DNA of 64,000 nt from Bacillus nakamurai (GTDB lineage: Bacteria; Bacillota; Bacilli; Bacillales; Bacillaceae): positions 1 to 64,000 of the forward strand of contig NZ_LSAZ01000015.1 in NCBI RefSeq assembly GCF_001584325.1. The letters are read 5' to 3'. Positions within the stretch are counted from its first letter, which is position 1, and each line of letters opens with the position of its first letter. The notes under the pieces are model-generated. The model was not told where the DNA came from, ran no database searches, and saw only the letters and a list, made by a program, of their open reading frames with translations. A program made the translations under genes and the position numbers. Of this stretch, positions 1-9,554 are shown in pieces.

Positions 1-13
1 TCTATGGGGTCAG

Positions 14-37
14 TCCCGTATGGATCGGGTGTTTTTT
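14..37 (+). terminator. Possible terminator of a gene left of the window
   Basis: A CCCG/CGGG stem with a seven-base loop is followed by TG and a run of six T on the plus strand. It would end a rightward gene lying before the window. In B. subtilis the LCP gene yvhJ (tagV) lies next to tagO, so it is the natural candidate, but none of it is visible here. The stem is short. Confidence 0.35.
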
Positions 38-61
38 ATATAATGAGAGATAGCGAGATTC

Positions 62-98
62 AAAAAAAGCAGACCATTTATCATGATCTGCTTTTTTC
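62..98 (-). terminator. tagO transcription terminator
   Basis: AGCAGA pairs with TCTGCT around a loop, and on the minus strand the stem is followed by a run of seven T. It overlaps the tagO stop codon. The plus strand also shows T after the stem, so it may work in both directions. Confidence 0.7.
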
Positions 99-1173
99 AA
101 TTCTTTTTTACCAATCTTTTGTAAAACTTAGTAAATGGTTTAAATTGTTCATTTACTAACCCTGTTACCTCTGCTATGATTTGCATAAATACAATCAATA
201 CAAAAATGATAAACAGCGAAAGCCAAATCGTCGCGCTTTTCAGCAGGATTGCACTGATGCTGAAAATGAAACCTATTAAATAGATGATAATGACCGCCGT
301 GCGGTGAGACAGCCCGAAGGCCATCAGCCGGTGGTGTATATGTGACTTATCTGGCGCGGAGATGGGCTGTTTATTTAATATTCGCCTGATCACAGCGAAT
401 GTCGTATCAAAAATCGGCACGCCCAGAATGATGATCGGAATGATGATACTGAACAACGTAACACTTTTATATAGGCCTAATAATGAGAGAACTGAAATGA
501 CATACCCCAAAAAGAGTGAGCCTGTATCCCCCATAAATATTTTTGCCGGATGAAAATTATAAAATAGAAATCCGAGTGTACTTCCAATGACAACAAGCGA
601 AAGTGACAGGATGAGGATTTTCCCTCCGGAAAGCGCCATCACTGCGATGGTTGACAGTCCGATGATCGACAGGCCCGCCGCGAGTCCGTCTAATCCGTCA
701 ATCAGGTTCATCGCGTTTGTAATACCTACGATCCACAACACAGTTAACGGGTAAGCGACCCATCCTAATTCTAAACGTTCCGTTAAAAACGGAACTGAGA
801 AAAAGTCCATCTTCAGCCCCGTGCTCACAATCATAATGGCAACGGCTAATTGGACGAAGAATTTCACTTTTGCGCTTAATTGGTATTTATCATCAAGGAT
901 TCCTAAAATGACAATAATAAACGCGCCTACCGTGATGGCGGTCAACTTATTTTCATTATATATGCCGGCTGCAAGAACACCTGCCGCCACGCCGATAAAA
1001 ATGGCCAATCCGCCCATACGGGGCATTATTTTATCATGTACTTTTCGGTTGCTGGGCTGGTCAACTGCACCTATTTTGATCGCAATTTTTTTTACGATAG
1101 GAGTTAGGATTAAAACCGTTAGCAGAGAGACAAAAAACGCAACAACTATGCGAAACATGCGTTCGTCAAGCAT
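97..1173 (-). CDS. tagO: TagO, undecaprenyl-phosphate GlcNAc-1-phosphate transferase
   Basis: TagO starts wall polymer synthesis: it moves GlcNAc-1-phosphate from UDP-GlcNAc onto undecaprenyl phosphate at the inner face of the membrane. The 358-residue protein is almost wholly hydrophobic with about 11 membrane segments. It shows the PNPT/MraY-family marks: DD at 94-95, the NAMNLIDGLDGLAAG block at 153-167, MGDTGSLFLG at 214-223 and HIHHR at 278-282. A longer frame exists upstream, but the start chosen here has AAAGGAG at good spacing and gives the length of B. subtilis TagO. It feeds both teichoic acid (tagA-tagB-tagF) and probably teichuronic acid synthesis. It has its own sigma-A-like promoter and lies downstream of the tua terminator. 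Confidence 0.95.
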   Translation of the reverse strand: MLDERMFRIVVAFFVSLLTVLILTPIVKKIAIKIGAVDQPSNRKVHDKIMPRMGGLAIFIGVAAGVLAAGIYNENKLTAITVGAFIIVILGILDDKYQLSAKVKFFVQLAVAIMIVSTGLKMDFFSVPFLTERLELGWVAYPLTVLWIVGITNAMNLIDGLDGLAAGLSIIGLSTIAVMALSGGKILILSLSLVVIGSTLGFLFYNFHPAKIFMGDTGSLFLGYVISVLSLLGLYKSVTLFSIIIPIIILGVPIFDTTFAVIRRILNKQPISAPDKSHIHHRLMAFGLSHRTAVIIIYLIGFIFSISAILLKSATIWLSLFIIFVLIVFMQIIAEVTGLVNEQFKPFTKFYKRLVKKN

Positions 1174-1230
1174 AAAGAAGTCTCCTTTGGAATTATATGA
1201 AGTCTTTTCTGATATTGAACCGTTCCTTCC

Positions 1231-1259
1231 ATTATAATTCTTACTAGTTATTATAACAA
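1231..1259 (-). promoter_or_regulatory. tagO sigma-A promoter
   Basis: On the minus strand TTGTTA is followed after 17 bases by TATAAT, about 60 bases before the tagO start. The -35 itself overlaps a second TGTTATAAT (extended -10 type) sequence, so two start points are possible. Confidence 0.6.
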
Positions 1260-1286
1260 GCTTCATCAAAAAGAAACACATATAAT

Positions 1287-1328
1287 AAAAAATGCGCCTT
1301 CCCTTTTAATGGGAGTGCGCTTTTTTTA
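1287..1328 (-). terminator. tua operon terminator
   Basis: GCGC..TCCC pairs with GGGA..GCGC, flanked by six A on one side and seven T on the other, so it reads as an intrinsic terminator in both directions. It overlaps the end of tuaH and separates the tua operon from tagO. Confidence 0.7.
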
Positions 1329-2502
1329 AAATGCCTGTGCATTCCAGCATATGACGGAATAAAACATTCCAGTCCCGGCGGCGGGCCATTTCACGGCGCA
1401 ATGCCTGATATGATCCGTGCCGGTCTGCTTCCAACAGCGTGTCACAAGCCGAGATAAAGTCTGACGGATCGCTGCCTTCGATGTATTCGTAAACATACTG
1501 TTTTTTTATTTTTGCCGTTGAAGAAAGGTTGCAGCCGACAACAGCTTTCCCGGCCGCTAAAAATTCGAAAAGCTTGAGCGGAAAGACCGCATCATTATAC
1601 GGTGATTTTTTATAAGGCATAATCCCGATGTCAATGAGCTGCATATAGGACGGAACCTCATCCGGCGCGGCCGGTCCCGTCCAAATGACATTCGGGCGGT
1701 TCAGAAGAGAAATGAAATCCGGATCGTCCTCTGCGGTATTCGGCCCCACTAACAAAATCGTCCAATCAGGACGCTGGTCTGCTGTCTGTGCTAACAGTGA
1801 GAAATCAAGCTTCGGTTTAATGCCGCCGATGAAGCCGAGAACCGCTCCGCTTCTTCCCTGTAAAATGTCTTGCTCAAGCTCCCTGTTATTCCCTGTAAAC
1901 AGGTCATATTCAACTCCGTTTTCAATGGTAAATACATTTTGACGCTGATCCGCCAGTTTTTTGCCGACTTCGCGGTGGAGGCAGTCTGATGTGCAGGTAA
2001 TTGAATCGGCACGCTGAATGATTCTCATTTCCGCATGCTTAATGATGTTTCTTCTTACATTTGCCAGAATACTGGAGCGGCCGTTAATCGGAGCCGCCCA
2101 TAGATCACTGCAATCGTAAATGACTTCATCCCACGGATACAGAGCCGACAAAAGCGGAAAGCCGGGGAAGGTATACCATAAACAGCAGCGCGATCCGTCC
2201 CCTTCTTTTTTCAGCGTCTCTACTAATGGGGAGAGTTTGTGCTTGTAAAAAAAATCTGTGTACCTGCCGAACCGGAACATCTTGTTTTGCAGCAGATCCT
2301 TCACCGCAAATTGCCGAATCCCCTGTGTAATGTCTGTAAATGAGTCCTCTTGTTCTTTTGGTGACGGACACACCCAGATGACGCTCTTCGTTTCTTTTTG
2401 CCGGGCGAGAAATTCAGCCAGCCTGTGCCGTCTGTACCTCAGCTGGTCATGGCCCCATTCTGCCGCGCCGACGATGACATGAATCATTGATTCCACCTTC
2501 AT
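1306..2502 (-). CDS. tuaH: TuaH, glycosyltransferase of teichuronic acid synthesis
   Basis: Last gene of the teichuronic acid operon. The protein of about 398 residues is a cytosolic GT-B type glycosyltransferase: an N-terminal half with IHVIVGAAEWG and YDCSDLWAAP, and a C-terminal half with GFIGGIKPKLDF, the nucleotide-sugar region ending FPLKLFEFLAAGKAVV, and a conserved Glu-rich end. It probably adds a sugar to the GlcUA-GalNAc repeat; its exact acceptor is not visible. The start is uncertain: GTG at 2505, ATG at 2502 (GGAG nine bases upstream) and ATG at 2487 (AAGGTGG five bases upstream, matching my memory of the B. subtilis N-terminus) are all possible. The gap to tuaG is about 20 bases. 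Confidence 0.85.
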   Translation of the reverse strand: MKVESMIHVIVGAAEWGHDQLRYRRHRLAEFLARQKETKSVIWVCPSPKEQEDSFTDITQGIRQFAVKDLLQNKMFRFGRYTDFFYKHKLSPLVETLKKEGDGSRCCLWYTFPGFPLLSALYPWDEVIYDCSDLWAAPINGRSSILANVRRNIIKHAEMRIIQRADSITCTSDCLHREVGKKLADQRQNVFTIENGVEYDLFTGNNRELEQDILQGRSGAVLGFIGGIKPKLDFSLLAQTADQRPDWTILLVGPNTAEDDPDFISLLNRPNVIWTGPAAPDEVPSYMQLIDIGIMPYKKSPYNDAVFPLKLFEFLAAGKAVVGCNLSSTAKIKKQYVYEYIEGSDPSDFISACDTLLEADRHGSYQALRREMARRRDWNVLFRHMLECTGILKKAHSH

Positions 2503-2522
2503 CACCTAGCTCTCCGGAACGC

Positions 2523-3281
2523 CTACAGCCTTTTCATGACTGCGTTTTTCGCATATTGCACAAAGCACCACGAAGCCTTGATAAAATGCAGGCGTTCAAT
2601 TTCTCTATAGACAAACCATGTTTTTTTTGCAGCTTTCCACTTGTTGCTTGAGATTGAGTTTTGAACCAATCTGTATTCAGCCAAGCATTCATTTAAGCCG
2701 TAAGCGGTAAATCCTCTTTTTAAGAGAGCAAGCCATGTCGCCAAGTCTTGCCGCGTTCTTATGTCCGGCATTTGAATCTGCCCCGTCTGTTCTCTGTCAA
2801 TCATGACCGTCAAACATCCGATAATTGTGTTTTTTAAGGCTTCTTCATATGACAGGCTTTCGGGCGCGTGAATCGTTTTGTCAGTCGGCGATCCGTCCTG
2901 CTCCATCACGCTGTATCCTGTGAAGGAAAAAGCACAGGCGCGCTCAGACATAAATGCAAGCTGCTTTTGAAGTTTTTCCTTTTTCCATCTGTCATCGCTG
3001 TCCAAAAATGCAACATAACGGCCCTGTGCATGTTCGAGGGCTTTATTTCTGGCAGCGGCGGCTCCTCGGTTTTTGTCTAAATAGACGACGCGGATCCGCT
3101 CATCCTTTTTTTCGTATTGCCGTAAAATGTCTCTCGTTCCGTCGGTGGAGCAATCATCCGCAATAATCATTTCCCAATCCGGATGGCTTTGATCCAAAAC
3201 CGATTGGATCGTGTCTTCAATATATTCACTTGCATTATAAGACGGTGTAATGACAGATACAAAAGGTTTCCAGTTTTTCAT
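2523..3281 (-). CDS. tuaG: TuaG, family 2 glycosyltransferase
   Basis: A GT-A family 2 glycosyltransferase of 252 residues. It has the typical opening VSVITPSYNASEYI, the first Asp motif IADDCSTDGT near residue 42 and the DXD-type motif VAFLDSDDRW near 93, followed by acceptor-side sequence. It should transfer one of the sugars (GlcUA or GalNAc) of teichuronic acid to the lipid-linked chain at the cytosolic membrane face. ATG is preferred over the in-frame GTG six bases upstream, because GGAG lies eight bases before the ATG but only two before the GTG. It sits between tuaF and tuaH. Confidence 0.88.
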   Translation of the reverse strand: MKNWKPFVSVITPSYNASEYIEDTIQSVLDQSHPDWEMIIADDCSTDGTRDILRQYEKKDERIRVVYLDKNRGAAAARNKALEHAQGRYVAFLDSDDRWKKEKLQKQLAFMSERACAFSFTGYSVMEQDGSPTDKTIHAPESLSYEEALKNTIIGCLTVMIDREQTGQIQMPDIRTRQDLATWLALLKRGFTAYGLNECLAEYRLVQNSISSNKWKAAKKTWFVYREIERLHFIKASWCFVQYAKNAVMKRL

Positions 3282-3304
3282 GGTCACAACTCCATCGCAG
3301 ATTT

Positions 3305-3985
3305 TTAAAAGGACTCTCTAAAAAACTCGGGAATGACAATGTACATAAACGCAATTGCAATACCGATCAAAACCCCCAGAACCGCTTTCTTTTTCGGCGG
3401 CATCCCGTGTCCGGCTAATTCATTAGTCGGTTCAGAATTCATGACACTGGCTGCTTTCAAGTTGAGCTGTGTGTTTTTCAGTTCGTATAAAAACCTTTCC
3501 TTCTCTACTTTGGCATCCGCACTGACCGTTTCTCCTTCCAGCGCACCGATGCTCTGCCGAACCACCTTGGCTCTTTTTTCAAACAGCGCTTGATCATTTT
3601 TCAGAAAAGCCGCTATGATCGCCTGAAACACCGATTCGGCCTCCTGCTTATTTTGATCGGTGTAGCTGACAGTGATCAGTGCATCTGATTCTGTATTGAC
3701 GGTAAGTTTACTTTTGACGGCCGCTCTGTCTTCGTCTGTCTTATCAGGCAAGGCCTGCTTTAAAAAGGCGTCGCTTGTGATGAGAAGCGGAATTTCTTTT
3801 GTATTGTTATAAAGCGGATGATCATAGTTTCCGGCCGCGATCGCGGCTTCTGATGTAAAACTGCTGCTGCCGGTGATTTTCGACGGCAATATATAACCCG
3901 CCGCCCCTAAAATGACGGGCAGCGCAATGAGCCAAATGATATTTTTTTTGATACGCCGGGCTATTCTTGTCAACATATCCTTCAT
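3305..3985 (-). CDS. tuaF: TuaF, chain-length regulator-like membrane protein
   Basis: A 226-residue protein with one membrane segment near each end (about 16-31 and 200-218) and an extracytoplasmic middle rich in helix-forming residues. This is the Wzz/polysaccharide co-polymerase layout without a kinase domain. It probably sets or supports chain length together with TuaE. The start codon overlaps the tuaE stop as ATGA, so the two are translationally coupled. The length equals that of B. subtilis TuaF. The assignment rests on layout and operon position more than on motifs. Confidence 0.82.
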   Translation of the reverse strand: MKDMLTRIARRIKKNIIWLIALPVILGAAGYILPSKITGSSSFTSEAAIAAGNYDHPLYNNTKEIPLLITSDAFLKQALPDKTDEDRAAVKSKLTVNTESDALITVSYTDQNKQEAESVFQAIIAAFLKNDQALFEKRAKVVRQSIGALEGETVSADAKVEKERFLYELKNTQLNLKAASVMNSEPTNELAGHGMPPKKKAVLGVLIGIAIAFMYIVIPEFFRESF

Positions 3986-5469
3986 CTCGCATCTCCCTGT
4001 TTTTCATAGTTCGCCGTAACGGCAGGCTCCTTTTGTGAACGCCTCAGAATGTTAACAGCCGCAATCACGAGTGAGAGAAATACCCAGTGAAAAAATAAAT
4101 TTGATACGGAGCTTGGGCTGATGCTGCTTACTAAAAAACCGACCAATGCCGTTATAAGTCCTTCTGCGATCAGTTTTGACTGATTTTCCAATTTTCTTTC
4201 ATGAAATTTGTAAAGTGTCCAAAAAAGGTACAAATAGACCGTGAGATAGCCGAGCATCATAAGCAAACCAAAGTTGGCCATAATCTCGACGAGCCAGTTG
4301 TGCACCTCGGCTACACCGCCTGTATCATAAACAGGCTCAGATGCTAAATAGTAAGACACATTTCCCGCTCCCACTCCGAAGCCGTAAGAATCAATCACAT
4401 AGTGAAACGCGTTTTTCAACAGATTTGCCCGCGCCAGGTTGGAAGGAAGCGGCTGGTGCGCAGACACCATCTGCGGGGCAAAAAACAAATTCCAAACCGC
4501 ATTGATGATGCGGCCGGCAAATAAAGCGGCAAACACGGCAGCGCCTGCGGCCGCAAAAAAGACGGCGAGTTTTTTTAACAAGGAAGGCAGCAGAATGAAG
4601 ATATAAACAGCCGCCCCAGCACACACGCCGAGCAGGCTCGCACGCGAACCGGTCAAAATGATTAAGTACAAGGCGCTGAACGCCAGAAGGAGACAGACCG
4701 CCTTCACATAGCCGTTTTTAACGTTTTTGACTGCCGCCGCATACAGAAAGAAACTGATTGACAGAAACGTCGCGAAATCATTTTGATTAAAGAAAACGGA
4801 CGTCGGATAGTGCTGTTTGTACTGCGGCCCGTTATAGAGCGTGGAGGTCGGCAAATGGTGCAGCGTAAAATGGTTGTAAAAGCCGATCACCATGATAAAA
4901 ACGGTCATCACGAGCCAAATCGTATAAAAAATGACCAGCTGATCCATCTTCTGAATAAACATCACGATGAGATAAATCATAAAAATCCCCATCGCCATTA
5001 AAGCTAAATATTTAATGCCGTATGTCACAGATTTTGCCCACAGCAGCGAAACGAGCCCGTATGTAAACCATAAAGCGAAAAACAGCAGTATGCCTTTTAC
5101 ATTCACCCGATTCCATCTGTCGATATGAGTGCGGTTTTTCAGGATGCCGGCAATGTGCAGGCCTCCTGCAGCAATTAATAACAGCCGGTACAAAAATAAG
5201 CTGAAGAATCCGAGATGGATGGCGAAGAAAGCTTGATTTAAAAATGTACAGGCGATCAGTAAATAGATCAGCCCCATAAACATCCGGCCGTTCGTTGTGA
5301 AGGCGGACAAAAAAGCAAGTCCGGCTGCACCGATCATAAACACAATCAGCAGGACGGTGATTTTTCCAAAGCCGACATCCGTCCGGACCGCCTCCAGCAT
5401 AATGAAGACTCCTGCGATGACAGCGGCAAGCATCACAATGATATGGACCGCTGAACGTTTGATACTCAC
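3982..5469 (-). CDS. tuaE: TuaE, O-antigen polymerase/ligase-like membrane protein
   Basis: A 495-residue polytopic membrane protein with roughly 11-12 hydrophobic segments and a large outside loop near 330-390 holding the ligase-family signature region GFGVGAGNVSYYL and VHNWLVEI. This is the Wzy/WaaL (O-antigen ligase) family, so it probably polymerises lipid-linked teichuronic acid repeats on the outer membrane face. Translation starts at GTG, with AAAGGGG eight bases upstream. It is followed by tuaF with a four-base overlap, and preceded by tuaD after about 60 bases. Confidence 0.88.
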   Translation of the reverse strand: MSIKRSAVHIIVMLAAVIAGVFIMLEAVRTDVGFGKITVLLIVFMIGAAGLAFLSAFTTNGRMFMGLIYLLIACTFLNQAFFAIHLGFFSLFLYRLLLIAAGGLHIAGILKNRTHIDRWNRVNVKGILLFFALWFTYGLVSLLWAKSVTYGIKYLALMAMGIFMIYLIVMFIQKMDQLVIFYTIWLVMTVFIMVIGFYNHFTLHHLPTSTLYNGPQYKQHYPTSVFFNQNDFATFLSISFFLYAAAVKNVKNGYVKAVCLLLAFSALYLIILTGSRASLLGVCAGAAVYIFILLPSLLKKLAVFFAAAGAAVFAALFAGRIINAVWNLFFAPQMVSAHQPLPSNLARANLLKNAFHYVIDSYGFGVGAGNVSYYLASEPVYDTGGVAEVHNWLVEIMANFGLLMMLGYLTVYLYLFWTLYKFHERKLENQSKLIAEGLITALVGFLVSSISPSSVSNLFFHWVFLSLVIAAVNILRRSQKEPAVTANYEKQGDAR

Positions 5470-5531
5470 ATGACAAACCCCTTTCCAAAACCGGCAGCCG
5501 AGCCGCGGCGGCCGAGAGCCTGAACCTTTTT

Positions 5532-6869
5532 CTATTGTGCCAGTTCTTTCATTTGTTCATCAGCATGGACCGCCGGACGGCCGATTGAATGATAGGTGAA
5601 CCCGGAGGCCCTCATATATTCCAGCGGGAAGATATTTCTTCCGTCAATGATGAGCGGCTGTTTGAGCAGCTTCTTCACTTTCAGAAGATCCATCTCCTTC
5701 ACTTCCGGCCAATCGGTTGTGATCAAACACGCGTCTGCATTGGCTAGGGCATTGTACAGCTCTGTGTGATATTCAATGCCGTCCCCTAAAACAGCCGACG
5801 CTTCCGGAATCGCGATCGGATCAAAAGCTTTAATGTGGGCGCCCTCCTTTTCGAGCCTCGCAATAATATCGAGAGCCGGGGCAGACCGCACATCATTTGT
5901 ATTCGGCTTAAAGGCAAGACCTAATACGGCGATGGTTCTTCCCTTTATATTTCCAACAGCATTAATCAATTTTTCCGTGATACGCTCCCGCTGCTTTTCA
6001 TTCGTTTCAATCACGGCTTCCATCATCTTAAACGGATAGTCAGCGGCGTTTGCCATATGCAATAAAGCCGTCGTATCCTTCGGAAAACAGGAGCCGCCGA
6101 AGCCGATTCCCGCCTGAAGGAATTTACTGCCGATGCGGCTGTCCAGACCGACACCCTCAGACACTTTAGAAACGTCCGCCCCGACCCGCTCACAAATATT
6201 GGCGATGTCGTTGATAAACGAGATTTTAGCGGCAAGAAAGGCGTTTGCGGCATATTTAATCATTTCTGCGCTTTCCAGATCGGTTTTTACAATCTGCGTG
6301 TGAAAAGGCTTGTGAAGCTCTTCAATGACCGCAGCCGCTTTATCGCTTGTCGCCCCGATCACTGCCCGTTCCATCTGCATCGTGTCGCGGACAGCTGAGC
6401 CTTCCCGGAGAAATTCGGGATTGGATGCGACATCAAACCGATAGTTTCCCTTTGAGGCTTTGCGGATGATATTATAGACGAGCCTTCCCGTCCCGACCGG
6501 AACGGTGCTTTTATTCACAATGATTTTATAGCCGTTAAGCTGTTCGCCGATCGTTTGCGCCGCAGCCTTGATATACGTCAAATCTGCTTCGCCCGTCTGT
6601 GACATCGGTGTACCGACGGCTATATAGATAATGTCTGCGTTCTTTACCGCTGACGCAATCCCGGTTGTGAAGGACAAACGGCCTTTTCTGACATTCTTTT
6701 CGGCTAATTCGTCAAGCCCCGGTTCATATATCGGGATGACTCCGTTTTGTAAGCTTCTGATTTTCGCTTCATTGATGTCGCAGCAAGTGACATTATGACC
6801 GATTTCCGCAAAACACGTTCCTGATACGAGACCTACATACCCGGTTCCTAATACAGCGATTTTCTTCAC
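5532..6869 (-). CDS. tuaD: TuaD, UDP-glucose 6-dehydrogenase
   Basis: TuaD oxidises UDP-glucose to UDP-glucuronate with NAD+, supplying the acidic sugar of teichuronic acid. The protein shows the Rossmann motif GTGYVG at 8-13, the catalytic cysteine near residue 261 within GFGGSCFPKD, the essential NKSTVPVGTG segment and the C-terminal FKPNTNDVRSAPA stretch. The frame extends eight codons further to an ATG, but that ATG has its GGAG only about three bases away and would overlap tuaC by 20 bases. The GTG chosen has GAGGG nine bases upstream and starts directly with VKKIAVLG, giving 445 residues. The C-terminus is somewhat shorter than I recall for B. subtilis 168 (461). Confidence 0.93.
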   Translation of the reverse strand: MKKIAVLGTGYVGLVSGTCFAEIGHNVTCCDINEAKIRSLQNGVIPIYEPGLDELAEKNVRKGRLSFTTGIASAVKNADIIYIAVGTPMSQTGEADLTYIKAAAQTIGEQLNGYKIIVNKSTVPVGTGRLVYNIIRKASKGNYRFDVASNPEFLREGSAVRDTMQMERAVIGATSDKAAAVIEELHKPFHTQIVKTDLESAEMIKYAANAFLAAKISFINDIANICERVGADVSKVSEGVGLDSRIGSKFLQAGIGFGGSCFPKDTTALLHMANAADYPFKMMEAVIETNEKQRERITEKLINAVGNIKGRTIAVLGLAFKPNTNDVRSAPALDIIARLEKEGAHIKAFDPIAIPEASAVLGDGIEYHTELYNALANADACLITTDWPEVKEMDLLKVKKLLKQPLIIDGRNIFPLEYMRASGFTYHSIGRPAVHADEQMKELAQ

Positions 6870-6873
6870 AGCT

Positions 6874-8073
6874 TCATCCCTCTCTCGAAACATTCTCCTC
6901 TTTCGCGGCCCGTTTTATGACGGCCCGGTATCTCTCTTTCAGCGCCTTGGCGTTTTTGCTTGCGTCAAAATGAGTGCTGACGGTTTGATACAATTCATCG
7001 GCTGTTCGCGGCGTCCAAGCCCCGCCATGTTCATAATGCCTAATGGCTTGTGCCAGGGCTTCAGGTGAGCCGGGCTTGATCAGCAAATGCCGATGTCTTC
7101 CGAATAAGGAAGCCACACCGCCTACATCAGTGCAAATCACCGGAATCTTCAGCGCGAGCGCCTCGATGACAACCGTCGGCATCCCTTCACTGTAGGAAGG
7201 CAGCGCCAGCACATCTGACGCCAGCAAGTAGTCCTTTATCTTGTCATTCGGCACTTGGCCTGTGATGATGTGCCCCGCCTGCTCCCCCAATGAAGATTTG
7301 GCGGGCCCGTCACCGACAAATACGGCTTGATACGTGCCATCCAATGACTGAACGGCTTTTGACAAGTCGAACACGCCCTTTTCTTTTACGAGCCTGCCGA
7401 TGAAAACGATCAGCTTTTTGTCCGGCGGAAGGCCGAGCTGCTTTCTGATGTCTTCCTTTGACTTCTTCCGTTCTTGAAAGGCATCAAGCGCGATGCCTAT
7501 CGGGAGTACGGTGCAATCCGTTTCGCTGAGCTTTTTCATTTCTTCCCGAAGCCTGCCGCTGACGGCATATATGTCCGCGGCGCCTTGCACTGCAAGTGTA
7601 AAAGCTTTGTGAGCGCTTTTGCTGTAGTGCGGATAGACATTGACATCACTGCCGTGCAGTGTCAAAACATAAGGAATTCCCAGCGCCTTAGATACGATCG
7701 CGGCAGCTCCGCCTGACGGCATGGCAAAATGGGCGTGAATCAGCTCGGGCTTCAAGCCTTGCCTTCTTATGGCGGAAAGAACCGATGCCGCTATTCTTTT
7801 ATGGGGCTGCGCCCACTTTAATTGACCGGGAACAGCCTGATAAAACGGACGGTGGACAGAGACACCTTCCCGCCATTCATGAGCAGGCCGTGCTTCCTTT
7901 TTCCGATATGACTTTTTCAGCATCCGAAACGGTGCGGCCAGTTTAGGCCTCGGGCAGATGACGGTGATCTCCGCGCCAAGCTTTCGCAGCTCCTGCACCT
8001 GAGTTTCATGAAAAACGCCTTCTCCCGGTTTTTCAGCGCTCGGATATACACTTGTCATCCACAATACCTTCAT
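6874..8073 (-). CDS. tuaC: TuaC, family 4 glycosyltransferase
   Basis: A 399-residue GT-B glycosyltransferase of family 4. The N-terminal half opens MKVLWMTSVYPSAEKPGEG and contains the HAHFAMPSG and LHGSDVN motifs. The C-terminal half has FIGRLVKEKGV, LPSYSEGMPTVVIEAL (the family's EX7E-type nucleotide-sugar site) and GGVASLF. It acts in the cytosol to build the teichuronic acid repeat. Its ATG overlaps the tuaB stop by four bases, and tuaD begins four bases after its stop, so translation of the three is tightly coupled. Confidence 0.9.
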   Translation of the reverse strand: MKVLWMTSVYPSAEKPGEGVFHETQVQELRKLGAEITVICPRPKLAAPFRMLKKSYRKKEARPAHEWREGVSVHRPFYQAVPGQLKWAQPHKRIAASVLSAIRRQGLKPELIHAHFAMPSGGAAAIVSKALGIPYVLTLHGSDVNVYPHYSKSAHKAFTLAVQGAADIYAVSGRLREEMKKLSETDCTVLPIGIALDAFQERKKSKEDIRKQLGLPPDKKLIVFIGRLVKEKGVFDLSKAVQSLDGTYQAVFVGDGPAKSSLGEQAGHIITGQVPNDKIKDYLLASDVLALPSYSEGMPTVVIEALALKIPVICTDVGGVASLFGRHRHLLIKPGSPEALAQAIRHYEHGGAWTPRTADELYQTVSTHFDASKNAKALKERYRAVIKRAAKEENVSREG

Positions 8074-9518
8074 AACAAACGCCCTTTTCTTAATTTACTT
8101 TTCATATGCGGATACGCTTTTAATAATAGAAATAGATAAAATAACGCGCCGCAAGCCACCGAAATCGCCAGACGGAGCTTCACATCCAAGCTGATGCGCT
8201 CCGTCCCGAAGCTGGCTGCAAATGCAATGGCACCCATCGCTGCCGTGAGCAGAAACGGTTTTGCTACGGCTTTGAAATAAGCCGAAAGCTGCAGCTTAAT
8301 GACATATGCCAAAAGCCAGCGTCCGATCAGAAAATTCAAGATGCTGATAAAGGCGTACGTCCAGGCTACAGTTAAAAGGTTTCCGGACAGGACGGCTGCA
8401 TACAGAGATGCACCGTACAGCAGCATGACCCCTGCGTCCCAATAAAACGCCAAATCCGCTCGCCCTTTTGCCAGCAGCACAGATCCGTTCGGGTTCATCA
8501 ACACTCTTAAAATGCCGACAATGGCAAGAACGTTTAAAACAGGAACGGCCGTAAGCCACTTTTCTCCGAAAACCGAAGCAACAAACGCATCCGACACAGA
8601 GACCAAGCCGAGCAAAAGCGGAAATGAAACCAGCGCGAGCATTTTTGTCATATTGAGAAATCCTTCTCTAAGGACGCTGTTTTCATGCTTATTTTTCGCA
8701 AAGACGGGAAACGCCACTCTTGTAATAATCGGATTAATCTTTAATACCGGAAGCGTGACAATTTGATAAGCCAGATTGTAAATACCGAGCGCCTCGGCTC
8801 CCATGAATCCGCCGATTAAAATCATATCAATGTTCGACCCAAGCCGATTCACAAGCCGGGATGACAGCTGAAAGGCTCCGAAAGATAAGAAGCCTTTCAT
8901 TTCCCTCAGATCAAAAACAAGCGACGGGCTCCATGTTTTCCTGTATGAAGCCCAATACAGAAGGCCTTTGCAGGATTGCAGCAGCACCTGGGAAATCACA
9001 TATGCGAAAATCGGGTCCATATAAAAAACCGTAACGGCCAAATAAATAAAGGACAGCATATTTGCAAAGATTTCAATTTTACTTAACGCGTTAAATGCCA
9101 ACGCTTTTTGAAGCATATACTGATATTGCTGTCCGATCGGAGCGATTAAAAACATAATGGCCAGCACACGGATTAAGTGCGTCAGCTCCTCCCGCCGATA
9201 AAAATCGGCGATAAACGGGCTGCTGACATACAGCAATGCGAACAGCAGAATGCCAGTTGCGATATTCAGCCAATATAAGGAAGACAGCTGTCTTTCCGTC
9301 ACATGATCTTTTTGGATCAGCGCAGCGCCAAGTCCCATATCAAGCGCGATTTGGGCAAACACGACAACCGTTGTGATCATGCCGACAAGGCCGAATTCCG
9401 CCAATGACATGACCCGGCCGAGCAAGGCAAACTGAATCACCTGTATGACCGTAATACATACAGTCGAGATACTTGTCCACTTAGCGCCGCTTAAAATTTG
9501 ATTTGTAATACTAGGCAT
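8070..9518 (-). CDS. tuaB: TuaB, Wzx-type polysaccharide flippase
   Basis: A 482-residue membrane protein with about 12-14 hydrophobic segments, of the polysaccharide transporter (MOP/Wzx) superfamily. The N-terminal GAKWTSISTVCITVIQ and the segment FGLVGMITTVVVFAQI are typical. It should flip lipid-linked teichuronic acid repeats across the membrane for TuaE to polymerise. It lies directly after tuaA and overlaps tuaC by four bases. A modest TAGGG precedes the ATG. Confidence 0.9.
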   Translation of the reverse strand: MPSITNQILSGAKWTSISTVCITVIQVIQFALLGRVMSLAEFGLVGMITTVVVFAQIALDMGLGAALIQKDHVTERQLSSLYWLNIATGILLFALLYVSSPFIADFYRREELTHLIRVLAIMFLIAPIGQQYQYMLQKALAFNALSKIEIFANMLSFIYLAVTVFYMDPIFAYVISQVLLQSCKGLLYWASYRKTWSPSLVFDLREMKGFLSFGAFQLSSRLVNRLGSNIDMILIGGFMGAEALGIYNLAYQIVTLPVLKINPIITRVAFPVFAKNKHENSVLREGFLNMTKMLALVSFPLLLGLVSVSDAFVASVFGEKWLTAVPVLNVLAIVGILRVLMNPNGSVLLAKGRADLAFYWDAGVMLLYGASLYAAVLSGNLLTVAWTYAFISILNFLIGRWLLAYVIKLQLSAYFKAVAKPFLLTAAMGAIAFAASFGTERISLDVKLRLAISVACGALFYLFLLLKAYPHMKSKLRKGRLL

Positions 9519-9554
9519 CGTTTTCCCTACTTTTTGTCTGCTGACATGATTTTT